This document shows positions 44,015 to 52,462 of a stretch of 64,000 nucleotides of DNA, in pieces. The notes beneath the pieces were generated by a model. It was not told where the DNA came from and did no database searches. It was given only the letters and a program-made list of their open reading frames with translations. How positions within the stretch are numbered: position 1 is the first letter of the stretch; every line of letters begins with the position of its first letter. The stretch is taken from NCBI RefSeq assembly GCF_030823375.1, contig NZ_JAUSXB010000001.1, positions 1,674,001 through 1,738,000 of the forward strand. The letters run 5' to 3'. A program made the translations under genes and the position numbers. The DNA is from Pseudarthrobacter siccitolerans (lineage in GTDB: Bacteria > Actinomycetota > Actinomycetes > Actinomycetales > Micrococcaceae).

Positions 44015-45538
44015 CTAAAAGGTGTTGCTGAGTTTGCGCGTGACCTGGACCAAGGACTGGTCATCACCCACGTTGCCAGCGAAGACGACGAACGGGATGC
44101 CCTTGGCGGGGCCGTCCACCGGCTCCCAGAGGCTCACGATGCCCGGCAGCATGGGCCCTCGGACCATCGCATGCCGGATCTCCAGTCCATGGGCCGCGAC
44201 GTCGGAGGAAGTGATGCCGCCCTTGGCGATGACGAACCGGGGCGGGAAAGTCTTGAGCGTGCGGTTTACCACGGAGACGACGGCGGCAGAGACAGTGCGT
44301 GCGATCCGCAGGCTTTCGACAGTGTCATCGGTCCTGATCAGCAGGCGGCTCGTGTGCAGGATCACGTCCCCGCCGTGCAGGGCAGCGGTGACCTCATCGA
44401 CGCACCGGTCCAGGTAGGCGTCCGCGTCCGCGCGGAGCAGTTCCGCAACATCAATCTCTACGATCCGGGCCGCGGCGTGCTGGTCGGTAAGGGCCTTCAG
44501 CTGGCGGGTCGTAACGCCCACGTGCGAGCCCACCACGATCAGGCCGCCGGCCTCGGACGGGGTATGGCCGGCGTAGGCTTCCGCGCCGCTGAGCTCGGGC
44601 CGGATCTCCTGCCCGATCCGGGCCCGGACGAACGGCGGACCTACCCGGTAGAGGAGGTTCTTGCCGCGGCGTTCTGCTTCCTCCAGTCCCAGGGCCAGGG
44701 CGCGCAGATCATTCTCGGTCACAATGTCCGCCACGATCGGGGTGGACTCCGTCGCCGCGCCGATCGCGTCCGCGATCGCCCGGGCCGAACGCTCCGGATC
44801 CGCAGGAACACCGTCTGTCCCGGCCCCGGCCCGGACGATGTCCAGACCCAGCACGATCACCGACGCTGCCGGGAAACGGCCGCGGGACTTCTCCTCCACA
44901 TACCGGGCCATCTCGGAGCTGGCGAACCCGAAGCTGGCATCACGGGCAAACTCCGTCTCCGCGACCGGGATCAGCTCTCCCGCCGCGGCACCGGTCCCGC
45001 GCATGTAATGCACACCGCCGATCGTCACCCTGCCCGCGTCCGGGAACGCCGGCACGATCACCACCCCGTCGGTCACCTCACCGCTGACCGCGGCGACCGT
45101 TGAGGCAATAACATCGGGCTCCAACGGAAAGTGCCCCCGCAAGGTCGAATCACTCCGGCTCACAAAACCCACCTTCAGCGGGACAGCCCCCGCGCCGGAG
45201 GCGGTGCCGGATCCGGTGGCGCCGGCCGCCGCCGTCAGGGCGTTCCGGACGACCTCCTCATTCCGGGCGGCGGCCTCCGCCGGATCAAGGCTGCGCGTGT
45301 TCGTAAGCACATACACTGCAGGCTTGCCCTGCCCAAAAGCCCATTCGAAGTCCGCCACTTCCCACCGCGTCAACACCGGCAAATCGGCCACCGACTGGGT
45401 ACCCGTCGGATCATCATCCAAGACCACCAGAATCCGGAAAATCTCCGCGGAGGACCCCGCTACTTTACGGGCTACCAGCGTGGCGGGAACCTGGACTTCG
45501 GGCGGAAAAGAGGCCAGCAACTCTGCTTCTATGGGCAC
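44015..45538 (-). CDS. otnK: 3-oxo-tetronate kinase OtnK (DUF1537 family)
   Basis: A 507-residue four-carbon acid sugar kinase with the DUF1537 N- and C-terminal domains. Substrate domain: VLDDDPTGTQSVADLPVLTRW, VLTNTRSLDP and SRSDSTLRGHFPLE. Nucleotide domain: VGSHVGVTTRQL, and FVIAKGGITSSDVAAHGLEIRHAMVRG. These match OtnK, which phosphorylates 3-oxotetronate at O4. First gene of the minus-strand cluster, 39 bases before ltnD. The decarboxylase OtnC is not present nearby. Confidence 0.88.
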   Translation of the reverse strand: MPIEAELLASFPPEVQVPATLVARKVAGSSAEIFRILVVLDDDPTGTQSVADLPVLTRWEVADFEWAFGQGKPAVYVLTNTRSLDPAEAAARNEEVVRNALTAAAGATGSGTASGAGAVPLKVGFVSRSDSTLRGHFPLEPDVIASTVAAVSGEVTDGVVIVPAFPDAGRVTIGGVHYMRGTGAAAGELIPVAETEFARDASFGFASSEMARYVEEKSRGRFPAASVIVLGLDIVRAGAGTDGVPADPERSARAIADAIGAATESTPIVADIVTENDLRALALGLEEAERRGKNLLYRVGPPFVRARIGQEIRPELSGAEAYAGHTPSEAGGLIVVGSHVGVTTRQLKALTDQHAAARIVEIDVAELLRADADAYLDRCVDEVTAALHGGDVILHTSRLLIRTDDTVESLRIARTVSAAVVSVVNRTLKTFPPRFVIAKGGITSSDVAAHGLEIRHAMVRGPMLPGIVSLWEPVDGPAKGIPFVVFAGNVGDDQSLVQVTRKLSNTF

Positions 45539-45907
45539 TTTGAACTCCGATATGGGGGAACGATTGGCTCAATTGCCTTTGTAAGTTTCCTGACCTAGGG
45601 GCTCGTTGCCCTGTGGCACGCATCACCGTGATCCTTCAGCAAAATATTCCTTTAAAGGGCCGGGGGCACCAGGGTGGAGCAAAATCGGGCGGGAATCTTG
45701 TCGGTGCTGTTTCCGGCCAGCTGACACTTCATACTCCCGTGACCGCCGAAGGTGCCGATAACCCATGTTCCGGCCGACGATGTGCCCCTTGGGCAACAGC
45801 TTGAATTACGTCAACAAATTGGGTCTTTTTGATCCACCGCGTCGCGCCTACCGTGGGACAACACGGGACGGCCAAACCGGGCTGCCGAAGTACGGAGGGT
45901 CTTAAAG
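45539..45907. other. Non-coding divergent gap upstream of otnK
   Basis: About 370 bases between otnK and the DUF1540 gene. It should hold promoters for both. TTGGCTCAATTGCC near 45565 is a weak inverted repeat and could be an operator. No gene for a regulator is present, and short open frames here look like chance. Confidence 0.4.
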
Positions 45908-46192
45908 ATGACATCGCACGTCGCAGACTGCAGCGTAACCAACTGTTCCTTCAATGACCATACAAACTGCAACGCCGCCGCCATCACCGTCAGCGGCGCC
46001 GAAAACCACGCCAGCTGCGCAACGTTCATTGACACCGGCATGCACGGCGGCCTCCCCAAGGTGCTGGCCGACGTCGGAGCCTGCCAGCGCAGCGAATGCG
46101 TCCACAACGACCACCTGATGTGCCAGGCACCGGAAGTCCATGTGGGTCCCGGCGCGGACAACGCCGACTGCCTCACCTACGCCCACAGCTAA
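45908..46192 (+). CDS. DUF1540 duplicated cysteine-rich protein
   Basis: A 94-residue protein made of two copies of a Cys-rich DUF1540 motif: ADCSVTNCSFNDHTNCNAAAI, later ASCATF, and GACQRSECVHNDHLMCQAPEV, later ADCLTY. Four cysteines per copy suggest zinc or another metal. A ribosome site (CGGAGGG) precedes the ATG. Relatives occur widely in actinobacteria; the function is not known. Confidence 0.8.
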   Translation: MTSHVADCSVTNCSFNDHTNCNAAAITVSGAENHASCATFIDTGMHGGLPKVLADVGACQRSECVHNDHLMCQAPEVHVGPGADNADCLTYAHS

Positions 46193-46206
46193 GCTTCCCG
46201 CCCCGT

Positions 46207-46225
46207 GGTTGAGCCTGTCGAAACC
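46207..46225. repeat. Dispersed element GGTTGAGCCTGTCGAAACC
   Basis: Full-length copy of the 19-nt element, lying between convergent genes. Related copies are at 12992, 13020, 48428 and 48449, and a partial one at 10913. Confidence 0.7.
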
Positions 46226-46263
46226 TTGGCGGGCCCAACCACCGGCGCTTTTGCGTGTCCGGG

Positions 46264-47451
46264 CTACTCTGCCGGCGCCCACAGCGTGCAGTTGATCGCG
46301 TCCGCCACCACGTCCTGCAGCTCGCCGGTGCGGTGCAGCACTTCCAACTGGCGGACAGCACCGGTACCAGCAGCCAGCAGATCATCAATCAGTGCTTCCA
46401 CCCGGTCAAGGTCCCCGCTGTCCTCCAGCGCAGGACGGATGTGATTCAACAAGGTATTCACGACGGCGAGCGCCGAGGAAGGGCGGCTGGTGAGCGGATC
46501 CAGCAGCTCGCCGCGCAGTCCCCACCGGCTGGCCTTCCAGCCGGCCAGGCGGAGCAGTGCCGCCGGCACAGCCACGGGTTCGATGCCGTCCCGCCACTCC
46601 CGGGCTGCGGTCTCCACCAGCCCGCGGACAATACCGGCAAGCAGCACGGTGTTCTCCGGCCGCAGGCAAACATCGGCTATCCGGACTTCAACGGTGGGAT
46701 AGTGCCGCGACAGCCTCGCGTCGAAGTAGATCATGCCCTCGTCCAGAGCCACGCCAGTGCTGATCATGTCGTGCACGAGCTGGTGGTAGGCGTCCGGGGA
46801 ACCGAGGATCTCCAAGGGTCCGGCGGACGGCCACCGGTTCCACACCTGCGAGCGGTAGCTGGCATAGCCGGTTTCTTTTCCATGCCAAAAGGGGGAGTTG
46901 GCGCTCAGGGCGATCAGCACCGGCAGCCAGATGCGGATCCGGTCCAGCACGCCCACGGCCTCTTCCGCCGACTCCACAGAGACATGGATGTGGCAGCCAC
47001 AGGTGAGCTGTTCCCTCGCGGTGAGCCCGTACTCTTCGGTCATGGCCATGAAGCGGCGCAGCTGCACCGGATGGGGATCGGCGGGAAGTGGGGACGTGGC
47101 CAGGGCGGCTACCCGAACGCCCACGTCCTGTGCCGCCCTGTCCGCGATGGCCCTTCCCCGAATGATGTCCGCTTCCAGTGCGGCCATGGTGGCGTGCGGA
47201 GGAGTGACTACCTCGATCATTTCCTGCTGGAATTCTGCGGTCAGGACTGGACCGGAAGCGGAGTCCATCGGACGGACGTACAGGTCCCACAGCGCGCCGG
47301 CCACAGGCACTGCCTCTCCCGTGCCTGGGTCCACCAGCAACAGCTCCTCCTCGACGCCGAACGTCCGCAGCGCCCCTTCAGTGTCGCGTCGGCCGGCGTC
47401 CAGGACTGAGCCGGCCTCTGCCGTGGCGTCTTCTGTTCCTGAGCCGTCCAT
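46264..47451 (-). CDS. YbdK-type carboxylate-amine ligase (glutamate-cysteine ligase 2)
   Basis: A 395-residue ATP-grasp-like GCS2 family enzyme. ATG 47451 follows AAGGAC and avoids overlap with the peptidase gene; the frame itself runs to 47505. Motifs: FGVEEELLLVDPGTGE, ATMAALEADIIRG, CGCHIHVSVESAEEAVGVLDR, SPFWHGKETGYASYRSQVWNRWP. YbdK proteins have weak gamma-glutamylcysteine ligase activity and their real substrates are unclear. It follows the M20 peptidase on the same strand. Confidence 0.85.
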   Translation of the reverse strand: MDGSGTEDATAEAGSVLDAGRRDTEGALRTFGVEEELLLVDPGTGEAVPVAGALWDLYVRPMDSASGPVLTAEFQQEMIEVVTPPHATMAALEADIIRGRAIADRAAQDVGVRVAALATSPLPADPHPVQLRRFMAMTEEYGLTAREQLTCGCHIHVSVESAEEAVGVLDRIRIWLPVLIALSANSPFWHGKETGYASYRSQVWNRWPSAGPLEILGSPDAYHQLVHDMISTGVALDEGMIYFDARLSRHYPTVEVRIADVCLRPENTVLLAGIVRGLVETAAREWRDGIEPVAVPAALLRLAGWKASRWGLRGELLDPLTSRPSSALAVVNTLLNHIRPALEDSGDLDRVEALIDDLLAAGTGAVRQLEVLHRTGELQDVVADAINCTLWAPAE

Positions 47452-47467
47452 CGCCGTCGTCCTTCTG

Positions 47468-49093
47468 TCATTCCATCCGGGCCAGTTCGTCCCAGAAACA
47501 CGCAAGCGTGGCCGCGCCGTTCACCAGGACCTCAAGGCTGGCGCTCTCGTCGCTGTCATGCCAGTGGTCCTCCACCAGGCCTGTTCCGAAAAACAGGACC
47601 GGGGTATCCAGTGACCGGCTGAGGAGCTCGGCCGGGCCGCCGCCCGCATTGCCCATCCTGCCCACAGTGCGGGCGCGGAAGCCGCTGGCCATGGCCCGTT
47701 CCAGCGCGGCAACAGCCGGATGGTCCGGAGTCCAGTACGGCTCCTGGGCGGTCTCAAGGTCCACGCTGAGCGTGTGCCCGTAGTTCTCCCCGATGGTGTC
47801 CTGAACCCATTGCTGGAACTGCTCCGCCACTTTCTCCACCCGCTGGCCGGCGACGGTCCGGAAGCTCAGGTCCACGGACGCCACCGACGGAACGGCGGCG
47901 CTGGAAAGTCCGCCAGGATCGCCGGCGATCAAAGCTGTGACCTCCACCGCCGGCCGGAGCCACAGGCGTTCCGGAACCGTGTACCCCTTCTCACCAAGGA
48001 TGCTTCCGGACTCGGAGCGCTCTACCCAGTCCTCTTCTGTGAACGGCAGGCGTGCGAGCGCCTCCCGAAAGTGCTCCGGCACTCGCGCAATGTCGTCGTA
48101 GAACCCGGGGATGGCGATCCGGCCATCTTCGTCGTGAAGGCCGGCGAGCAGCCTGCCCAGTTCAAAGGCGGGATTGGGCGCCGCCCCGGAGACGGCGCCG
48201 CTGTGGACGTCCACGTCAGGACCAGTAACCTCCAGGTGCGCGCTGAGCATCCCGCGAAGGCTCATGCACAAGGCTGGATGATCTGCGCGGAAGAGCAGGG
48301 TGTCCGAGAAGAGCACCAGGTCCGCCTTGAACCTGTGCCCCTGCTCCTCCAGCAACTGGGCCAGGTGCGGCGACCCGCTCTCTTCCTCCCCCTCGACGAG
48401 GTACTTCAGGTTGACGGCCGGCGCGGGGGTTGAGCCTGAACTCCCGGCGGTTGAGCCTGTCGAAACCCCGGTGGAGTGCGAGAGCGTTGGGGTTTTGGCC
48501 GCATTAAGTGAGAGAGCGTCCGGGTTTTGGGGGTCATAAGTGAGAGAGCGTCTGGATTGTTGGTGCAGGTGGGCGCGGAGGGACCAGAGGTGGGCCAGGA
48601 CCTGCCCCTTGGCGTCCGAGCTGCCCCGCCCGTACAGCCTGCCGTCCCGAACCGCCGGCTCGAAGGGTGCGGTCTGGTCCCACTGCTCCGGCTTGGCCAC
48701 CCGAACATCGTGGTGGCTGTACACCAGGACGGTGGGGGCGCCGGGCGCCTCACACCACTCGGCGTACACGGCGTGCGACTCCCCGGTGGGCAGCACCTCC
48801 ACCACCGGAAAGCCCACGCCGCGGAACGCCGCTGCCAGCCAGTTGGCCGAGCGGAGCATGTCCTGCGCGTGCTCCGGCTCCCCCAGCACGCCGGGCACGC
48901 GCACCCACTCGGCCAACTCCCGCTCCAATTCGCCCTGCTGTGAGCGGACGAAGGCGTGAAGGTCCGTGCCGCCGTCGTTATCCGCAGCTGGCTCCGGGCC
49001 ATGGTTCTTGAGGCCCTCGTTGTCCGGGCCGTCGTGCGTCAGTTCCTCGTGACCGGGCCCGTCATGGCCCTCGAGGCCGTGATACTGCTCCAT
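47468..49093 (-). CDS. M20 family dipeptidase with in-gene repeat insertion
   Basis: A 541-residue zinc-dependent peptidase of the M20/ArgE/CNDP type. Metal and catalytic motifs: VLVYSHHDVRV, YGRGSSDAKGQVLAH, KYLVEGEEESGSP, DVHSGA and GLVEDHWHDSDES. Two features are odd. The first 45 residues are a His/Asp/Gly/Pro-rich stretch absent from relatives. Between the metal-site strands, about 45 Ser/Thr/Pro-rich residues (roughly 178-222) are encoded by 32-nt tandem repeats and the dispersed GGTTGAGCC element. The frame is kept. Activity may survive if the insert is a surface loop. Confidence 0.83.
   Translation of the reverse strand: MEQYHGLEGHDGPGHEELTHDGPDNEGLKNHGPEPAADNDGGTDLHAFVRSQQGELERELAEWVRVPGVLGEPEHAQDMLRSANWLAAAFRGVGFPVVEVLPTGESHAVYAEWCEAPGAPTVLVYSHHDVRVAKPEQWDQTAPFEPAVRDGRLYGRGSSDAKGQVLAHLWSLRAHLHQQSRRSLTYDPQNPDALSLNAAKTPTLSHSTGVSTGSTAGSSGSTPAPAVNLKYLVEGEEESGSPHLAQLLEEQGHRFKADLVLFSDTLLFRADHPALCMSLRGMLSAHLEVTGPDVDVHSGAVSGAAPNPAFELGRLLAGLHDEDGRIAIPGFYDDIARVPEHFREALARLPFTEEDWVERSESGSILGEKGYTVPERLWLRPAVEVTALIAGDPGGLSSAAVPSVASVDLSFRTVAGQRVEKVAEQFQQWVQDTIGENYGHTLSVDLETAQEPYWTPDHPAVAALERAMASGFRARTVGRMGNAGGGPAELLSRSLDTPVLFFGTGLVEDHWHDSDESASLEVLVNGAATLACFWDELARME
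48428..48467. repeat. Dispersed element copies inside the M20 gene
   Basis: A partial copy GGTTGAGCCTG (48428-48438) and a full copy GGTTGAGCCTGTCGAAACC (48449-48467), directly next to the 32-nt units. Both are translated, in frame, as Ser/Thr/Gly-rich sequence. Confidence 0.8.
48475..48565 (+). repeat. 32-nt-period tandem repeat, locus 4, inside a coding region
   Basis: Three units begin at 48475 (AGTGCGAGAGCG), 48507 (AGTGAGAGAGCG) and 48539 (AGTGAGAGAGCG), exactly 32 apart, each followed by GTyyGGrTTkTkG. Since 32 is not a multiple of 3, each unit is read in a different frame; three units (96) restore the frame. Same family as the loci at 18036, 20566 and 23148. Confidence 0.85.
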
Positions 49094-49096
49094 GCC

Positions 49097-49435
49097 TTAC
49101 CGCGGCTGGGCCGGGTTGGTGGGATCGCCCTGCGACGGCGGGTTGATCGGAGGTCCCGGCACGCTGGCCGTCTGCGGGGTGTCTGGCTGGCCCGTATTGA
49201 CCTCAGGCGTGGTCGGCGTCCGCGGCCCCCGGGGTACGGCGCCGCCCTGCAGGTCATGGAGCCTCTTTTCGAGGATCTGCAGGATGGGCAGGCGGTTCCC
49301 GTGGGCCTTCTCGTAGGTGACCAGCTGCGCCACATCCGCCTCCTCCAGGCCGGAGATCCGGGACGGCAGGGTTCCCACCGGCAGGTGGTCGTAGTCGGGC
49401 AGCGGCAGTTCGCTGTGCTGGGGTACTTCGTTCAT
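49097..49435 (-). CDS. Small helical protein with LPLPDYDxLPVGxL motif
   Basis: A 112-residue protein. Its first part, LPLPDYDHLPVGTLPSRISGLEEADVAQLVTYEKAHGNRLPILQILEKRLHDLQ, is a helical module I have seen in many actinobacterial hypothetical proteins (recently given a DUF number, I believe DUF8129). A Pro/Thr-rich tail follows. It ends 3 bases before the M20 gene and starts 14 bases after the copper-protein gene, so it may be co-transcribed. Function unknown. Confidence 0.7.
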   Translation of the reverse strand: MNEVPQHSELPLPDYDHLPVGTLPSRISGLEEADVAQLVTYEKAHGNRLPILQILEKRLHDLQGGAVPRGPRTPTTPEVNTGQPDTPQTASVPGPPINPPSQGDPTNPAQPR

Positions 49436-49449
49436 GGTTGTTCAGCTCC

Positions 49450-49857
49450 TTAGGTCAGTGAGGTCAACAGTTCAGCGCACGCCTGTTCACAGCGGCGGCA
49501 CGCTTCCGCGCAGATCTGGCAGTGGTCGTGCATGTCCGCGTGCTTTTCGCATTCGTCCCCGCAGGCCTTACAGGCGGTCCGGCAGGCCTCCACCAGTGCC
49601 CGGGTGACGTTGGCGTTGGACCCGGTGAGCCGGGAAAGCACCTTCCCCGTCGTGGCGCAGATATCCGCGCAGTCGAGGTCGGTGCGGATGCACTGGGCCA
49701 GGTCCGCCACCATGTCCTCGCCGAGGCAGGCGTCGGCACAGCCAGTGCAGGTCTGCGCGCATTCGTAACAGGCGCTGATGCACTCCGAAAGCCTGGTCAC
49801 ATCGATTCCGCCGAGGTCCTTGGGATATGCGTCAATCATGGACCGTATATGGGTCAT
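49450..49857 (-). CDS. Four-helix bundle copper-binding protein (Csp-like)
   Basis: A 135-residue Cys-rich protein from ATG 49857 (AGGAG upstream); the frame extends to 49995 without support. CISACYECAQTCTGCADACLGED, CIRTDLDCADICATTG, CRTACKACGDECEKHADMHDHCQICAEACRRCEQAC give about 17 cysteines in CxxxC spacing lining a four-helix bundle, as in copper storage proteins. Role: cytosolic Cu(I) storage or buffering. A palindrome of the AGTAAG type lies 46 bases upstream. Confidence 0.87.
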   Translation of the reverse strand: MTHIRSMIDAYPKDLGGIDVTRLSECISACYECAQTCTGCADACLGEDMVADLAQCIRTDLDCADICATTGKVLSRLTGSNANVTRALVEACRTACKACGDECEKHADMHDHCQICAEACRRCEQACAELLTSLT

Positions 49858-49902
49858 GCCCGTTCTCCTGTTCCCTGGCTTCTTCGAATCGCCAACCTTT
49901 TT

Positions 49903-49918
49903 GGTAAGTACACTTACT
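49903..49918. promoter_or_regulatory. Palindrome GGTAAGTACACTTACT (site B)
   Basis: Perfect arms GTAAGT and ACTTAC with two bases between, 46 bases upstream of the copper-binding protein start, a good operator position. It resembles the sites at 31436, 56916 and 61549. Confidence 0.5.
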
Positions 49919-50007
49919 TGTTTCACGGTACCGGGATGGGCGCCGCTGGTACAGGGGCAAGATTCCCCTCCGACCAACCCGACCAGCGGCGGCACGGCAG
50001 CGCCGCG

Positions 50008-51141
50008 TCAGGCGCTGGCCTCGGCCCCGACCGGTTCAGGCTCCAGGGATCCGTGGGCAAACACTGATTCGGCCATCTGGGCGGCGATCGCATCCCAGTG
50101 GTATTGCTTCAGCAACTCGCGGGTCTTCGCTTTCGGCCCCCGCGACGGATCCCGCCGGCCAAGCTTCCGGCACAACGCCGCGAAGTCCGCACCGTCATCG
50201 CGCAGGTGCACCACACCAGGGAAATCCGCGACGACGTCCGGCACCCGCGTGGAGACCACCGGCAGGCCGGCGGCCAGGTACTCGAGCGTTTTGGTGGGGC
50301 TGATGGAGCGGGTGGCCTCGTTCAGCGCGAACGGCATCAACGCCACGTCCAGCCCGGCCATCGCCACCGGCAGGTCGGCATAGCAGGTGTAGCCTTCATA
50401 GCTGATGTTGGGCGCCTGGGGCAGGCTGGCCGGATCGATCTTGGCCACCGGCCCGTACATCCTGATATCCCACTCCGGGAGGGCGTTCGCCAGGTCCGCG
50501 ATCAGCGCGAGGTCCAGCCGTTCGTCCAGGACGCCCACGTATCCGGCAACGGGACGCTGCCCCGGAACCCGGGCCTCGGCCGTCGGGAGCCTGTAATGCT
50601 CCGGCTCCACGCCGCTGGGAAAGAGGAGGGTGTCCGTGCGGCCCTGCCGCACCATGGAGCGGTGGAGCGAGCGGCCGCCGGCAAAAACGACGTCGGCCCG
50701 GCGCAGTGCCTGCCGCTGCCTTACCACCAGTTCAGGCGGGGCGTCCTTGAAGGCGGCGAGATCATCCATGACGTCGTAGACGAGCGTGGTGGGGTTCAGG
50801 GCGAGGGCCAGTTCCAGCGCCAGCGGCGTGTACAGCCAGACCACGCGGTCGCCGGCAGGCGGCCCCACCAGTTCAGGCAGCTGCGCGATGTAGTCCGGCA
50901 GGACGTCGTCGAAAAAGCCCACGTGGTGGCCCTGCTCCGGAATCTCCAGCCAGGCGCGGTGGAGGCCGTCCACCTGAATGTGGTTCATCCGGTTTGGTCC
51001 GCTGAATCCCGGCGACGGTGTGAGCGGCTCCTCCACATACCAGGTGGAACAGCGGGAACCCAGCCGGGAGACCAGGTGCTGGGGACGCTGCCAGACCCAG
51101 TCCCAGCGGAGGTGCGACAAAACAATCAGTTCACTCGGCAT
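50008..51141 (-). CDS. GT4-like glycosyltransferase
   Basis: A 377-residue glycosyltransferase. The N-terminus LIVLSHLRWDWVWQRPQHLVSRLG is typical of a GT4 subgroup found in actinobacterial surface-polymer clusters. Later parts: YDVMDDLAAF, VAGYVGVLDERLDLALI and ISPTKTLEYLAAGLPVVSTRVPDV with the donor-site glutamate. It is the last gene of a coupled operon, overlapping the GH1-like gene by 11 bases. Donor and acceptor unknown. Confidence 0.82.
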   Translation of the reverse strand: MPSELIVLSHLRWDWVWQRPQHLVSRLGSRCSTWYVEEPLTPSPGFSGPNRMNHIQVDGLHRAWLEIPEQGHHVGFFDDVLPDYIAQLPELVGPPAGDRVVWLYTPLALELALALNPTTLVYDVMDDLAAFKDAPPELVVRQRQALRRADVVFAGGRSLHRSMVRQGRTDTLLFPSGVEPEHYRLPTAEARVPGQRPVAGYVGVLDERLDLALIADLANALPEWDIRMYGPVAKIDPASLPQAPNISYEGYTCYADLPVAMAGLDVALMPFALNEATRSISPTKTLEYLAAGLPVVSTRVPDVVADFPGVVHLRDDGADFAALCRKLGRRDPSRGPKAKTRELLKQYHWDAIAAQMAESVFAHGSLEPEPVGAEASA

Positions 51142-52462
51142 TGGCTATCCTCAATTCCATTCGTGTCTCCGTGCGGGGAAGGCTGTTTCCCTGATCCGCT
51201 TCAGGGGCCGGTATCCACTTCCAGTGGGACATCTGGGACTCGTACCCGCGCAGCCACGTGGCAACCGGTTCGCCCAGGGTGTACGCCGGCAGGTCCTTTG
51301 CGGACACGCCGGCCGCGGCTTTCGTGTAGGTTTCTGACATCACGGACGGCTGCCGCGCCAGCTCCTGGTCCAGCCAGAAGACGCCCACGGGGTCGATGTG
51401 GCCATCGCTGCGGAACAGCAGCGAGTCCCAGTCCGTGGAGTCGATCACCGGGAACCAGCACAGGCCGTCCAGCGGCACCCCCATGTGCCGGGCCCGTTCG
51501 CACTGCTCCAGGACGTACTTGAACCAGGTGGCCCGGTCCGAGGTGCGGCCGCGGACATTGGTTTCGGTGAGCAGGCACGGCAGCCGGTACCGGTCCCAGT
51601 ACAGGTAGATCTGTTGCGCCAGCGGCAGGGGGTGCGGGGTGTTGGGCGTGCCGCCCTTGTCATCGAAGTGCCACTGGCAGTGGGCGTAGTAGTCCAGGCC
51701 CAGCACGTCGATCCGCCCCGGTTCCAGGCCCTGCAATTTCCCGCCGCCCGCTTCACGAAGCAGCTCTGCCATGGGCCCGTCCGGGTCATAGCCCGTGCCG
51801 TCGAACCTGCCCAGGAAGCTGTCCAGCACCAGGAACCGGCGCTCGTTGGCCATGGTGGCGTAGGCGCTTCCGCCGGCCCCCTCCCCGGTGTGGTGTTCGC
51901 AGCTGTCCACCCACACATGCTTGGCGCCCGGCAGCAGCTCCGCGTAAGCGCGGCTGGCCTCCGCTACGGCCGGAATTACGTTGAGGATCTGGGCCACAAA
52001 GTTGTCCAGGCCCTTCTGGTAGGGCGGCCAGATGCCCTCATGCCCCGTGAGGAACAGGGTGGAGAACGGCTCGTTAAAGAGCGTGTACTCCTCCACGCAC
52101 GGGTAGCGCCTGGCGAACTCTTCTGTGTACCGGAGGTAGGCGGTGCGGAACCGCGGATCCGCGAAGCCGCCCTCCATCCATCGGGGATAACTCGTATGGT
52201 GGACCAGGTCCACGATGGGCCGGAAGCCGTGGTCGCGGAGATAGTGCAGCACCTTGTCCGTGTCCTGCCAGTTCAAGACACCCTCTTCAGCCTCCACGCG
52301 GTGCCAGCGGACGGGGTATCTCAGCCTGCTGATTCCGCACTTGGTGAGCAGCGCCAGGTCCTGCTTCCACTGGACATCGTGCGCAGTGGATTCGAAGATG
52401 TCCTTGTCGTGCCTGGGGAGGTACGTACTCTCGAACGCGCCAATGATCTCGATTCCGCTCAT
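51131..52462 (-). CDS. GH1-like glycoside hydrolase
   Basis: A 443-residue TIM-barrel hydrolase related to family 1 glycosidases. The acid/base Glu is in YTLFNEPFSTLF and the nucleophile in CLLTETNVRGR. RYPVRWHRVE, HHTSYPRWMEGGFADP and WFPVIDSTDWDSLLF follow the family pattern. No signal peptide, so it should act inside the cell, possibly trimming or transferring sugars of a precursor. ATGA overlap with the upstream small gene. Confidence 0.8.
   Translation of the reverse strand: MSGIEIIGAFESTYLPRHDKDIFESTAHDVQWKQDLALLTKCGISRLRYPVRWHRVEAEEGVLNWQDTDKVLHYLRDHGFRPIVDLVHHTSYPRWMEGGFADPRFRTAYLRYTEEFARRYPCVEEYTLFNEPFSTLFLTGHEGIWPPYQKGLDNFVAQILNVIPAVAEASRAYAELLPGAKHVWVDSCEHHTGEGAGGSAYATMANERRFLVLDSFLGRFDGTGYDPDGPMAELLREAGGGKLQGLEPGRIDVLGLDYYAHCQWHFDDKGGTPNTPHPLPLAQQIYLYWDRYRLPCLLTETNVRGRTSDRATWFKYVLEQCERARHMGVPLDGLCWFPVIDSTDWDSLLFRSDGHIDPVGVFWLDQELARQPSVMSETYTKAAAGVSAKDLPAYTLGEPVATWLRGYESQMSHWKWIPAPEADQGNSLPRTETRMELRIANAE

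Noticed and set aside
45613..45804. 63-codon plus-strand frame in the otnK upstream gap
   Set aside because: No ribosome site or recognisable sequence; likely chance.
48475..48565. CRISPR array reading of the 32-nt repeats
   Set aside because: Units follow each other without unique spacers, copy number is two or three, and no cas genes are present.
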